Part shown: positions 5,811 through 10,897 of the stretch, in pieces | Numbering within the stretch: position 1 is the first letter of the stretch | Layout: each line of letters begins with the position of its first letter | Assembly: GCF_937906425.1 (NCBI RefSeq) | Contig: NZ_CALCYR010000050.1 | Coordinates: forward strand, 1 to 10,897 | DNA from: an uncultured Methanobrevibacter sp. | GTDB lineage: Archaea; Methanobacteriota; Methanobacteria; Methanobacteriales; Methanobacteriaceae | Direction of reading: 5' to 3' | DNA length: 10,897 nucleotides | The notes under the pieces: model-generated | The model's database searches: none | Told to the model about the DNA's origin: nothing | Seen by the model: the letters and a program-made list of their open reading frames with translations, nothing else | Position numbers and translations under genes: made by a program

Positions 5811-6577
5811 ATACAGGTGTATCCACCGTCTACAGCAATAGCTTGTCCAGTTACGTAACTGGATTTAGGGGATGCTAAGTAAACAACGGTTGAGTCTAAT
5901 TCTCCGTCTACACCAGATCTTCCTACAGGAACTACAGTTTTAGTGTATGCTTTGTATTCATCATTGTCAATAGTTGAACGGGTAAGTTCTGTTGGGAAGG
6001 TACCAGGACAGATTGCGTTTACAGTAATGTTGTATTTAGCCCATTCTGCTGCTAATTGTCTGGTGAGGTTTACTACTCCACCTTTTGCTGCTGCGTATGG
6101 GGAAGTTGGGGTTGCCATGGTTCCGACTAAACCGAACATGGATGCAGTGTTGATGATTCTTCCGTATTTTTGTGGAATCATTGCTTCACGTGCAACTGCT
6201 CTGGACATTTTGAATGTACCGGTAAGGTCTACATCTACAGTCATGTTCCATTCTTCGTCAGTTAATAATTCTGCTTCTTTGGTTGCACCGTATCCTGCGT
6301 TGTTGTGGAGAATGTCGATTCTTCCATAGTGGTCCATGATTTCTTTTACACAGTTTTCAACACTTTCAGTGTCGGTTACATCACAAACTACACCAATACA
6401 GTCTACTCCAATTTCTTTGATTTCTTCAGCAACTTGGTCTAATCTTTCTTTCCTTCTTCCTGTAATAACAATGTCTGCACCATATCTAGCATATGCTTTA
6501 GCCATGTCTACTCCGATACCGGAGGATGCTCCACTTACTACAGCTACTTGACCTGATAAATTAAATAAATCATTCAT
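5807..6577 (-). CDS. Short-chain dehydrogenase/reductase, FabG/gluconate-dehydrogenase-like
   Basis: This 256-residue classical SDR is a cytoplasmic NAD(P)-dependent oxidoreductase acting on a hydroxyl/keto group; the substrate cannot be read from the sequence. Visible features: nucleotide-binding SGASSGIG (15-22), GRR (40-42), which favours NADP(H), CDVTD (65-69), NNAG (92-95), and the catalytic S146, Y161 and K165 in INTASMFG and YAAAK. NAICPGTFPTEL (187-198) and the C-terminal YLASPKSSYVTGQAIAVDGG complete the fold. At the place where many SDRs have an active-site Asn (D-V-N-L-T-G) it has Asp117 (DVDLTG), a variant seen in other members. I chose the ATG at 6577 because GGAAGTGG lies 5 nt upstream; an in-frame ATG at 6592 would add five residues. 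The gene stands alone, with its own TATA box, dyad and terminator. Confidence 0.9.
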   Translation of the reverse strand: MNDLFNLSGQVAVVSGASSGIGVDMAKAYARYGADIVITGRRKERLDQVAEEIKEIGVDCIGVVCDVTDTESVENCVKEIMDHYGRIDILHNNAGYGATKEAELLTDEEWNMTVDVDLTGTFKMSRAVAREAMIPQKYGRIINTASMFGLVGTMATPTSPYAAAKGGVVNLTRQLAAEWAKYNITVNAICPGTFPTELTRSTIDNDEYKAYTKTVVPVGRSGVDGELDSTVVYLASPKSSYVTGQAIAVDGGYTCI

Positions 6578-6582
6578 TTTTT

Positions 6583-6590
6583 CCACTTCC
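6583..6590 (-). promoter_or_regulatory. Ribosome binding site supporting the SDR start at 6577
   Basis: GGAAGTGG on the minus strand, 5 nt before the ATG at 6577. The upstream ATG at 6592 has no comparable site. Confidence 0.6.
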
Positions 6591-6593
6591 ATC

Positions 6594-6615
6594 AGATAAC
6601 CGTGTCAAGTTATCT
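6594..6615 (-). promoter_or_regulatory. Inverted repeat at the SDR transcript start
   Basis: AGATAAC and GTTATCT are perfect 7-bp arms 8 bp apart. They lie between the predicted transcription start (about 6618) and the ribosome binding site. This position suits either a repressor operator or a leader hairpin next to the ribosome site. Confidence 0.5.
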
Positions 6616-6640
6616 TTATTTAATTATTGATTTTTTTAAC

Positions 6641-6650
6641 TTATAAACCT
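6641..6650 (-). promoter_or_regulatory. TATA box of the SDR gene
   Basis: On the minus strand it reads AGGTTTATAA, preceded by purine-rich GAAAA that could be a BRE. The implied transcript start near 6618 is about 40 nt before the chosen ATG. Confidence 0.6.
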
Positions 6651-7228
6651 TTTTCTTTTTAGTTCAGTATTTTGAGGCTTTTTCTAGACATTTTTATTTT
6701 TTAATTTAGTTTAACTGAATAATATTCACCCTTTTTTGATAATTACTGTTTATTTATTCAATTAATTTTATGAACAGTTAATCAAATTTTCATATTAAAA
6801 TTGAAAAAACTAATAATTTTTTAGGCATTCCTAAAAATTACTTTTTTAAGATTTTTTTTTAAAATTTCAAGAAAACTATGAGAGTGAATATAATTTTTTT
6901 ATTTTTTCTTTAGTTTTTAAAATTTAAATGATTATTATTTTAATAATGAGTATACTTTTTTTATTTTTCTTTGCTAGTTCATTTCTATTTTTTTATTTTA
7001 GTTTGAATTTTTACTAATGATTTGCTTGTTTCTTGAAAAATTTTTATTTTAATTACTAAATATTATTTTTAATTAAATTCTTTTATTTTATTTTTTACAT
7101 AATTATCATTCTTATTTATTATGAATATTTATTTTATAATTATTTTTTTTAAAAATAATCAATAAGATTAATTTTTTAATTATTTTAATAATTTTAAATT
7201 AAAATAACTTTTTGTTAATAAAATAGAA
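6651..7228. other. AT-rich spacer with one terminator-like hairpin
   Basis: No open frame with a ribosome binding site is visible on either strand. A hairpin at 6814-6840 (TTTTTAGG/CCTAAAAA core, CATT loop, one bulged T) is followed by CTTTTTT and resembles a + strand terminator, though no + strand gene is seen before it. The rest is A/T-only low-complexity DNA. Confidence 0.5.
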
Positions 7229-7231
7229 AGC

Positions 7232-7240
7232 TTTATATAC
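7232..7240 (+). promoter_or_regulatory. Strong TATA box without an obvious gene
   Basis: GAAAGCTTTATATAC combines a BRE-like purine stretch with a consensus archaeal box A. The implied start is about 7258-7264. No protein gene follows until cdc48 at 7965, so it may drive a non-coding RNA or a leader of about 700 nt. Confidence 0.55.
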
Positions 7241-7258
7241 TATGAAGTTCAAGTATTA

Positions 7259-7281
7259 TTTAGTTACAAAAACTAACTAAA
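7259..7281 (+). promoter_or_regulatory. Operator-like inverted repeat at the orphan promoter
   Basis: TTTAGTTA and TAACTAAA are perfect 8-bp arms 7 bp apart. The dyad covers the predicted transcription start, a typical place for archaeal repressor binding. It could also be a 5'-terminal RNA hairpin. Confidence 0.5.
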
Positions 7282-7636
7282 AGATTTAACTTAATAATTA
7301 TTGATAAAATTTTTTAAAATTCTTTTAAATTTTTATCTGGTAATTGTATTTTGATTATTTCTAATGCATCTATTGGATAATTGGTTTATTTGAATTTAAG
7401 TAAAAATTAATAATTAATTTTATTAAAAATTATTTATTTTAATTTCTTTGGTTATTTAAATTAATCAGGTGTATTTAATTTATTGTTTGATTGTTTAGAA
7501 ACTTTATTTAAAAAATCTTAATTTATCTTTAATTTATCTTTAATGTATTGTGAAATTTTATTTCAAACTTTGTATTTTGAACAGTCAAGAAAAATTGATC
7601 CCTTTTGATTTGAATAATTGGAAAAATTGAAATAAT
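7282..7636. other. AT-rich spacer downstream of the orphan promoter
   Basis: No credible open frame is visible. Only small elements can be seen: a TGAAAT/ATTTCA hairpin (7551-7556/7560-7565) and a doubled AATTTATCTTT (about 7520-7541). If the promoter at 7232 is active, this stretch would be transcribed. Confidence 0.5.
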
Positions 7637-7701
7637 GATTTTTAAGATTAATTATTGTTTTTCAATTGATATTTCTGTTAATTCAATAATTATTAAAAAT
7701 C
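7637..7701 (+). repeat. Long imperfect inverted repeat
   Basis: 7637-7657 and 7684-7701 are complementary over 18 positions with one 3-base bulge (GAT), around a 26-base loop. CTTTTATT follows. It is A/T-rich, so part of the match may be chance, but the length is unusual. Confidence 0.6.
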
Positions 7702-7726
7702 TTTTATTAGTGTAACTAAAATCACG

Positions 7727-7861
7727 ATTATTTTTCATGGGCATAACAAGATTGTGCTTTATGAGTAAAAAATTATTTTTCATGGGCATAATAAGATTGT
7801 GCTTTATGAGTAAAAAATTATTTTTCATAAGTATAATGAGAATTATGCTTAATGACTTAGA
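7727..7861 (+). repeat. Three 45-bp tandem units, each forming a hairpin
   Basis: Units start at 7727, 7772 and 7817. The first two differ at a single base; the third is diverged. Each contains a hairpin on the + strand: 7739-7746/7752-7759, 7784-7791/7797-7804 and 7829-7837/7842-7850, the last with a GAGA loop of the GNRA type. The four paired positions that change between unit 1 and unit 3 keep pairing through G-U intermediates. The array ends about 100 bp before cdc48. A minus-strand open frame across it has no ribosome site. Confidence 0.85.
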
Positions 7862-7873
7862 ATATTGCTTGTT

Positions 7874-7891
7874 GGTGTAATCAATTACACC
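7874..7891. promoter_or_regulatory. 18-bp dyad upstream of the cdc48 promoter
   Basis: GGTGTAAT and ATTACACC are perfect 8-bp arms around a CA centre. The dyad ends about 22 bp before the cdc48 TATA box, where archaeal activators or repressors commonly bind. It is one of the few intergenic dyads here with G and C in its arms. Confidence 0.55.
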
Positions 7892-7912
7892 TATTGACAT
7901 TAGAATTATACA

Positions 7913-7921
7913 TTATATTTA
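7913..7921 (+). promoter_or_regulatory. TATA box of cdc48
   Basis: TTATATTTA lies about 45-50 bp before the ATG. Transcription would start near 7940, leaving a leader of about 25 nt that contains AAGGAG (7951-7956). Confidence 0.5.
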
Positions 7922-7964
7922 TTATTAATTATTCATTATTCCAAAATTCAAAGGAGTTGATATC

Positions 7965-10175
7965 ATGGCTGATATGGAATTAAAAATTAAAGTTGCAGAA
8001 ACTTTATCTCAAGATGATGTAGGAAAAAATATAGCTAAACTAGATATGGAATCTATGTTTAAACTCGGACTTAAGGACGGGGATTTAATTGAGATTACAG
8101 GATCTAAAACCACTGCAGCTATAGCTATTGCTTCTCAATCTGAAATGGAACCTATCATGAGAATTGACGGTACCACCCGTAAGAACTCCGGATCTTCAAT
8201 CGGTGAGGAAGTAATCATTAAACATGCTGAAGCCAAGGAGGCTAAAAAAGTCGTTCTTGCTCCTATCGATGCAAGAATCAGAATCGGAGGAGATTTAAAT
8301 GCAGCATTTAGAAATCAGGTAATGGTTCAAGGGGACTTAATCAATACTGGAATCAGAACTCCTAGAAGAGCTTCAATGGGAGGAGGATTCTTTGACGATG
8401 TTTTCTCTGACATGATGAACGTTCCTGGAATCGGTGCAATGAGCCAAATCAAGTTGGCTGTTGTAAGTACCAACCCTGGCGGTGTTGTAAAGGTAGGTCC
8501 AAAAACCAAGGTTGAAATCAGTGAAGAGCCTGTTGATCTGTCTAAATTGGAAGGTGTTTCAAACCTTGTAGACATAAGTTACGATGATATTGGCGGTTTA
8601 AAGGAAGAGGTTAAGAAAGTTAGGGAAATGATTGAAATTCCTCTTAAAAAACCGGAATTATTTGATAAGTTAGGTATTGCACCTCCAAAAGGAGTTTTAA
8701 TGCACGGTCCTCCAGGAACTGGTAAGACCTTACTTGCAAAGGCTGTTGCAAATGAAAGTGATGCACACTTCATTGTAATTAACGGGCCTGAAATCATGAG
8801 CAAATATGTTGGTGGAAGTGAGGAAAACCTTAGGGAATTCTTTGAAGAGGCTGAAGAAAATGCTCCTTCCATTATATTTATTGATGAATTGGATGCAATT
8901 GCTCCTAAACGTGAAGAAACCCAAGGAGAAGTTGAAAGAAGAACTGTTGCACAACTTTTAACCTTGATGGATGGTCTTAATTCCAGAGGTCAAGTTGTTG
9001 TTATCGGCGCAACCAACAGACCGGACTCTCTTGATGGTGCACTTAGAAGACCTGGAAGATTTGATCGTGAAATTGAAATCGGCGTTCCGGACAGGGATGA
9101 ACGTAAGGAAATCATGGAAATCCACACAAGGGGAATGCCTCTTGCAGAGGATGTTGATTTGGATGATATTGCTGAAACAACCCATGGGTTTGTAGGAGCA
9201 GATCTTGAAGCATTGGCTAAGGAAGCTGCAATGAGAGTAGTAAGAAGAATCATTCCTGATTTAGGGGCTGATGATGAGATTCCTCCTGAAGTTTTAGAAA
9301 AACTTGTTGTAAATAAGGATGACTTCAAATCAGCGCTTCGTGAAATCCAACCATCTGCACTTAGGGAAGTTCTTGTACAAGTTCCTAATGTAAGTTGGGC
9401 AGATGTTGGTGGTTTGGAAGATGCTAAACAGGAATTGAAGGAAGCTGTGGAATGGCCTTTAAAATATCCTGACAAGTTTAAGGACTTTGGTGTAAGGCCT
9501 CCTAAAGGTACCCTCTTGTATGGTGTTCCTGGAACAGGTAAGACAATGCTTGCAAAGGCTGTTGCAAATGAAAGTGACGCTAACTTCATTGCTGTAAAGG
9601 GTCCTGAACTCTTGAGCAAATGGGTAGGTGAATCAGAAAAAGGAGTAAGGGAAGTCTTTAGAAAGGCAAGGCAAACTGCACCTACTGTTATTTTCTTTGA
9701 TGAGATTGATTCAATTGCAAGTAGCAGAGGTGGAGAAGCAGGTGATTCTGGAGTAACCAAACGTGTTGTAAATCAATTGTTAACTGAAATGGACGGTCTT
9801 GAAGAATTGGAAGATGTTGCAATTATTGCTGCAACCAATAGGCCTGACATAATCGATCCTGGTCTTATGAGGCCTGGAAGGTTTGACAGACACATTAAGG
9901 TTGACACTCCTGATGAGGATTCAAGATTGGCGATATTTAAAGTTCACACTAAAGACATGCCTCTTGCAAAAGATGTAAAGCTTAAAAAATTAGCTAAAAA
10001 CACAGAAGGATATGTTGGAGCAGATATTGAAGCAGTATGCCGCGAAGCTGCAATGTTAACACTAAGAGATGATATCGAAGCAAAAGAAGTTCCGGCAAAA
10101 TTCTTCGACAAGGCTATGGAAAAAGTAAAACCGAAAAACCAAAGTAATGATGACGAATTAATTCAATACTTCTAG
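7965..10175 (+). CDS. cdc48: Cdc48/VAT-type double AAA+ ATPase
   Basis: The 736-residue protein is an archaeal Cdc48 (VCP/p97, VAT) ATPase, a hexameric unfoldase that extracts and unfolds proteins, partly for the 20S proteasome. The N-terminal double-psi barrel and second N subdomain span about 5-185. D1 has Walker A GPPGTGKT (248-255), Walker B IIFIDE (303-308), sensor-1 GATN (348-351), RRPGRFDR with the arginine fingers (361-368) and a pore loop KYVG (280-283). D2 has Walker A GVPGTGKT (520-527), Walker B VIFFDE (575-580), AATN (622-625), RPGRFDR (636-642) and pore loop KWVG (552-555). Both sites keep their catalytic residues. D2 has Val521 where Pro is usual. The C-terminus ELIQYF resembles a proteasome-docking HbYX tail, with Gln in the hydrophobic place. 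AAGGAG sits 8 nt before the ATG, and the length is typical. It is a single gene, with repeats and a dyad upstream. Confidence 0.98.
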   Translation: MADMELKIKVAETLSQDDVGKNIAKLDMESMFKLGLKDGDLIEITGSKTTAAIAIASQSEMEPIMRIDGTTRKNSGSSIGEEVIIKHAEAKEAKKVVLAPIDARIRIGGDLNAAFRNQVMVQGDLINTGIRTPRRASMGGGFFDDVFSDMMNVPGIGAMSQIKLAVVSTNPGGVVKVGPKTKVEISEEPVDLSKLEGVSNLVDISYDDIGGLKEEVKKVREMIEIPLKKPELFDKLGIAPPKGVLMHGPPGTGKTLLAKAVANESDAHFIVINGPEIMSKYVGGSEENLREFFEEAEENAPSIIFIDELDAIAPKREETQGEVERRTVAQLLTLMDGLNSRGQVVVIGATNRPDSLDGALRRPGRFDREIEIGVPDRDERKEIMEIHTRGMPLAEDVDLDDIAETTHGFVGADLEALAKEAAMRVVRRIIPDLGADDEIPPEVLEKLVVNKDDFKSALREIQPSALREVLVQVPNVSWADVGGLEDAKQELKEAVEWPLKYPDKFKDFGVRPPKGTLLYGVPGTGKTMLAKAVANESDANFIAVKGPELLSKWVGESEKGVREVFRKARQTAPTVIFFDEIDSIASSRGGEAGDSGVTKRVVNQLLTEMDGLEELEDVAIIAATNRPDIIDPGLMRPGRFDRHIKVDTPDEDSRLAIFKVHTKDMPLAKDVKLKKLAKNTEGYVGADIEAVCREAAMLTLRDDIEAKEVPAKFFDKAMEKVKPKNQSNDDELIQYF

Positions 10176-10185
10176 TTGCATAAGC

Positions 10186-10225
10186 AATGATTGGATTATT
10201 GATTAATTCCAATCATTACTTTTTC
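10186..10225 (+). terminator. Intrinsic-type terminator of cdc48
   Basis: AATGATTGGA (10186-10195) pairs perfectly with TCCAATCATT (10208-10217), and ACTTTTTCC follows. It starts 11 bp after the cdc48 stop. On the minus strand the hairpin lacks a T-run, so it serves mainly the + strand. Confidence 0.75.
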
Positions 10226-10228
10226 CTC

Positions 10229-10897
10229 CTAATTCATTATATTTATCATTTTCTCATGTTTTTCATGTTTTTCATGGTCTTCAGGGGCTTCATGGTCTTC
10301 ACACTTTTCATCGTTTTTCTTGTCTTCATTTTTGGACCTCTTTTCCTTCTTATCTCTCTTTTGCTCTGTCATATAATATAATACAGGAATTACCACCAGC
10401 GTGATAAGGGTACTGGTAATAAGTCCGCCTACAATTGCCTGCCCCATCGGTGCATAAATTTCAGCACCTTCTCCATGAGAAACTGCCATCGGCACTGTTC
10501 CAAGCAGGGTTGTAAGGGTTGTAATCAAAATCGGCTGAATTCGTGAAGATGCCCCGTCTACAACAGAATTAAACAGAAGCCTGTTTTCTTCTTCACTTTC
10601 TAGTTCAATTACCCAGTCTCCGTCTTTAGTCATGTGCCCCATATTTTTTGCCATCACTTCCCGCCTCTGGGCACGCAGTTGGTTTACATAATCCACAAGA
10701 ATAATACCGTTGTTTACAACAACTCCGGCCAGAGAAATGAGTCCCAGAAGGGAAAGCAGATTCAGTGTTGAGCCAAAAATCAAAAGGCCGGCCACAACTC
10801 CAATCAGACAGAAAGGAATTGTAGAAAGAATCAGAAGGGGCTGCTTGAATTTTTCAAACTGAAGAACCATTACCGTATAAACAAGGAAGATTGCAGT
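10229..10897 (-). CDS. RND/AcrB-family transporter, C-terminal part (5' end outside window)
   Basis: The frame is open to the right edge, so 222 C-terminal codons are seen; the internal Met at 10870 is not the start (TAIFLVYTV precedes it). The sequence matches the last membrane region of AcrB-type RND pumps, which are proton-driven exporters: LVYTVMVLQFEKFKQP, GVVVNNGIILVDYVNQLR, RIQPILITTLTTLLGTVPMA and GLITSTLITLVVIPVLYYM. The acidic GEGAEIYAPMGQAIVGG loop is also typical. Two oddities stand out. The loop between NQLR and RIQP is longer than usual and very polar (GHMTKDGDWVIELESEEENR). The last helix is followed by about 46 charged residues ending DHEKHEKHEKMINIMN, with one Cys and four His, which should be cytoplasmic. 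The substrate cannot be told. The gene converges on cdc48 with a 53-bp gap. Confidence 0.93.
   Translation of the reverse strand, partial: TAIFLVYTVMVLQFEKFKQPLLILSTIPFCLIGVVAGLLIFGSTLNLLSLLGLISLAGVVVNNGIILVDYVNQLRAQRREVMAKNMGHMTKDGDWVIELESEEENRLLFNSVVDGASSRIQPILITTLTTLLGTVPMAVSHGEGAEIYAPMGQAIVGGLITSTLITLVVIPVLYYMTEQKRDKKEKRSKNEDKKNDEKCEDHEAPEDHEKHEKHEKMINIMN
10255..10301 (-). repeat. Short in-frame repeats encoding the RND His/Glu/Lys tail
   Basis: CATGTTTTT occurs twice in tandem (10255-10272), followed by CATGGTCTTCA at 10273-10283 and again at 10291-10301. On the minus strand these encode the HEK triplets and the doubled EDHE. Confidence 0.85.

Noticed and set aside
5943..6329. 128-codon + strand frame opposite the SDR gene
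   Set aside because: It is a shadow of the well-supported SDR reading frame and lacks a ribosome site.
7652..7900. Minus-strand open frame of 82 codons with a 15-residue peptide repeat
   Set aside because: It has no ribosome site, arises from the 45-bp tandem units and the dyad, and the base changes between units fit RNA pairing on the other strand better than coding.
8990..9760. 256-codon minus-strand frame inside cdc48
   Set aside because: It is a mirror of the conserved AAA domains in cdc48 and has no family likeness or start signal of its own.
1..10897. tRNA or rRNA genes
   Set aside because: No tRNA-like T-arm or anticodon arrangement or rRNA-like conserved stretch was recognised on either strand by eye; intergenic DNA is too A/T-rich.

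Overview
The window looks like a chromosomal piece of a low-GC methanogenic archaeon of the order Methanobacteriales. Methanobrevibacter is the best guess and Methanosphaera the alternative; this is inferred from style, not from a search. The reasons are an archaeal Cdc48 (VAT-type) double AAA+ ATPase, archaeal TATA boxes (TTTATATA, TTTATAAAA) about 25 bp before plausible transcript starts, GGAGG or AAGGAGG ribosome binding sites, and very AT-rich, repeat-laden intergenic DNA.

Layout. (1) 1-555: AT-rich DNA, then a TATA box at 229 and a GC-enriched, strongly foldable stretch (about 258-500) that reads as a structured leader or small RNA. (2) 556-1212: an unrecognised 218-residue acidic protein with two recent internal tandem duplications. 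(3) 1860-3005 and 3043-3732: a two-gene unit of a tocopherol-cyclase-like soluble protein and a membrane prenol (phytol/dolichol-type) kinase, closed by a clear hairpin plus T-run terminator. This pairing is the most interesting metabolic observation, because methanogens make no tocopherol. (4) 3780-4126: a pyrimidine-rich block of tandem and dispersed repeats that runs into the 3' end of cytX. (5) 5267-4074 (minus): CytX-type NCS1 permease, probably for hydroxymethylpyrimidine. (6) 5268-5806: repeat-rich spacer with nine 10-bp units and a duplicated 52-bp unit. (7) 6577-5807 (minus): an SDR oxidoreductase with its own TATA box, an inverted repeat at the predicted transcript start and a strong terminator. 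(8) 6593-7964: a 1.37-kb spacer without a credible protein gene. It holds an orphan strong promoter with an operator-like palindrome (7232-7281), a long inverted repeat (7637-7701), three 45-bp tandem units that each form a hairpin whose changes keep base pairing, an 18-bp dyad (7874-7891) and the cdc48 promoter. (9) 7965-10175: cdc48. (10) 10897-10229 (minus): the C-terminal part of an RND/AcrB-family transporter, running off the right edge, with a His/Glu/Lys-rich tail.

How the genes relate. Only the cyclase-like/prenol-kinase pair looks like an operon. The other genes appear to be single units serving separate tasks: pyrimidine or thiamine-precursor uptake, redox metabolism, protein unfolding for the proteasome, and efflux. 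The unusual content is mostly non-coding: candidate structured RNAs before the acidic gene and before cdc48, and several repeat arrays.
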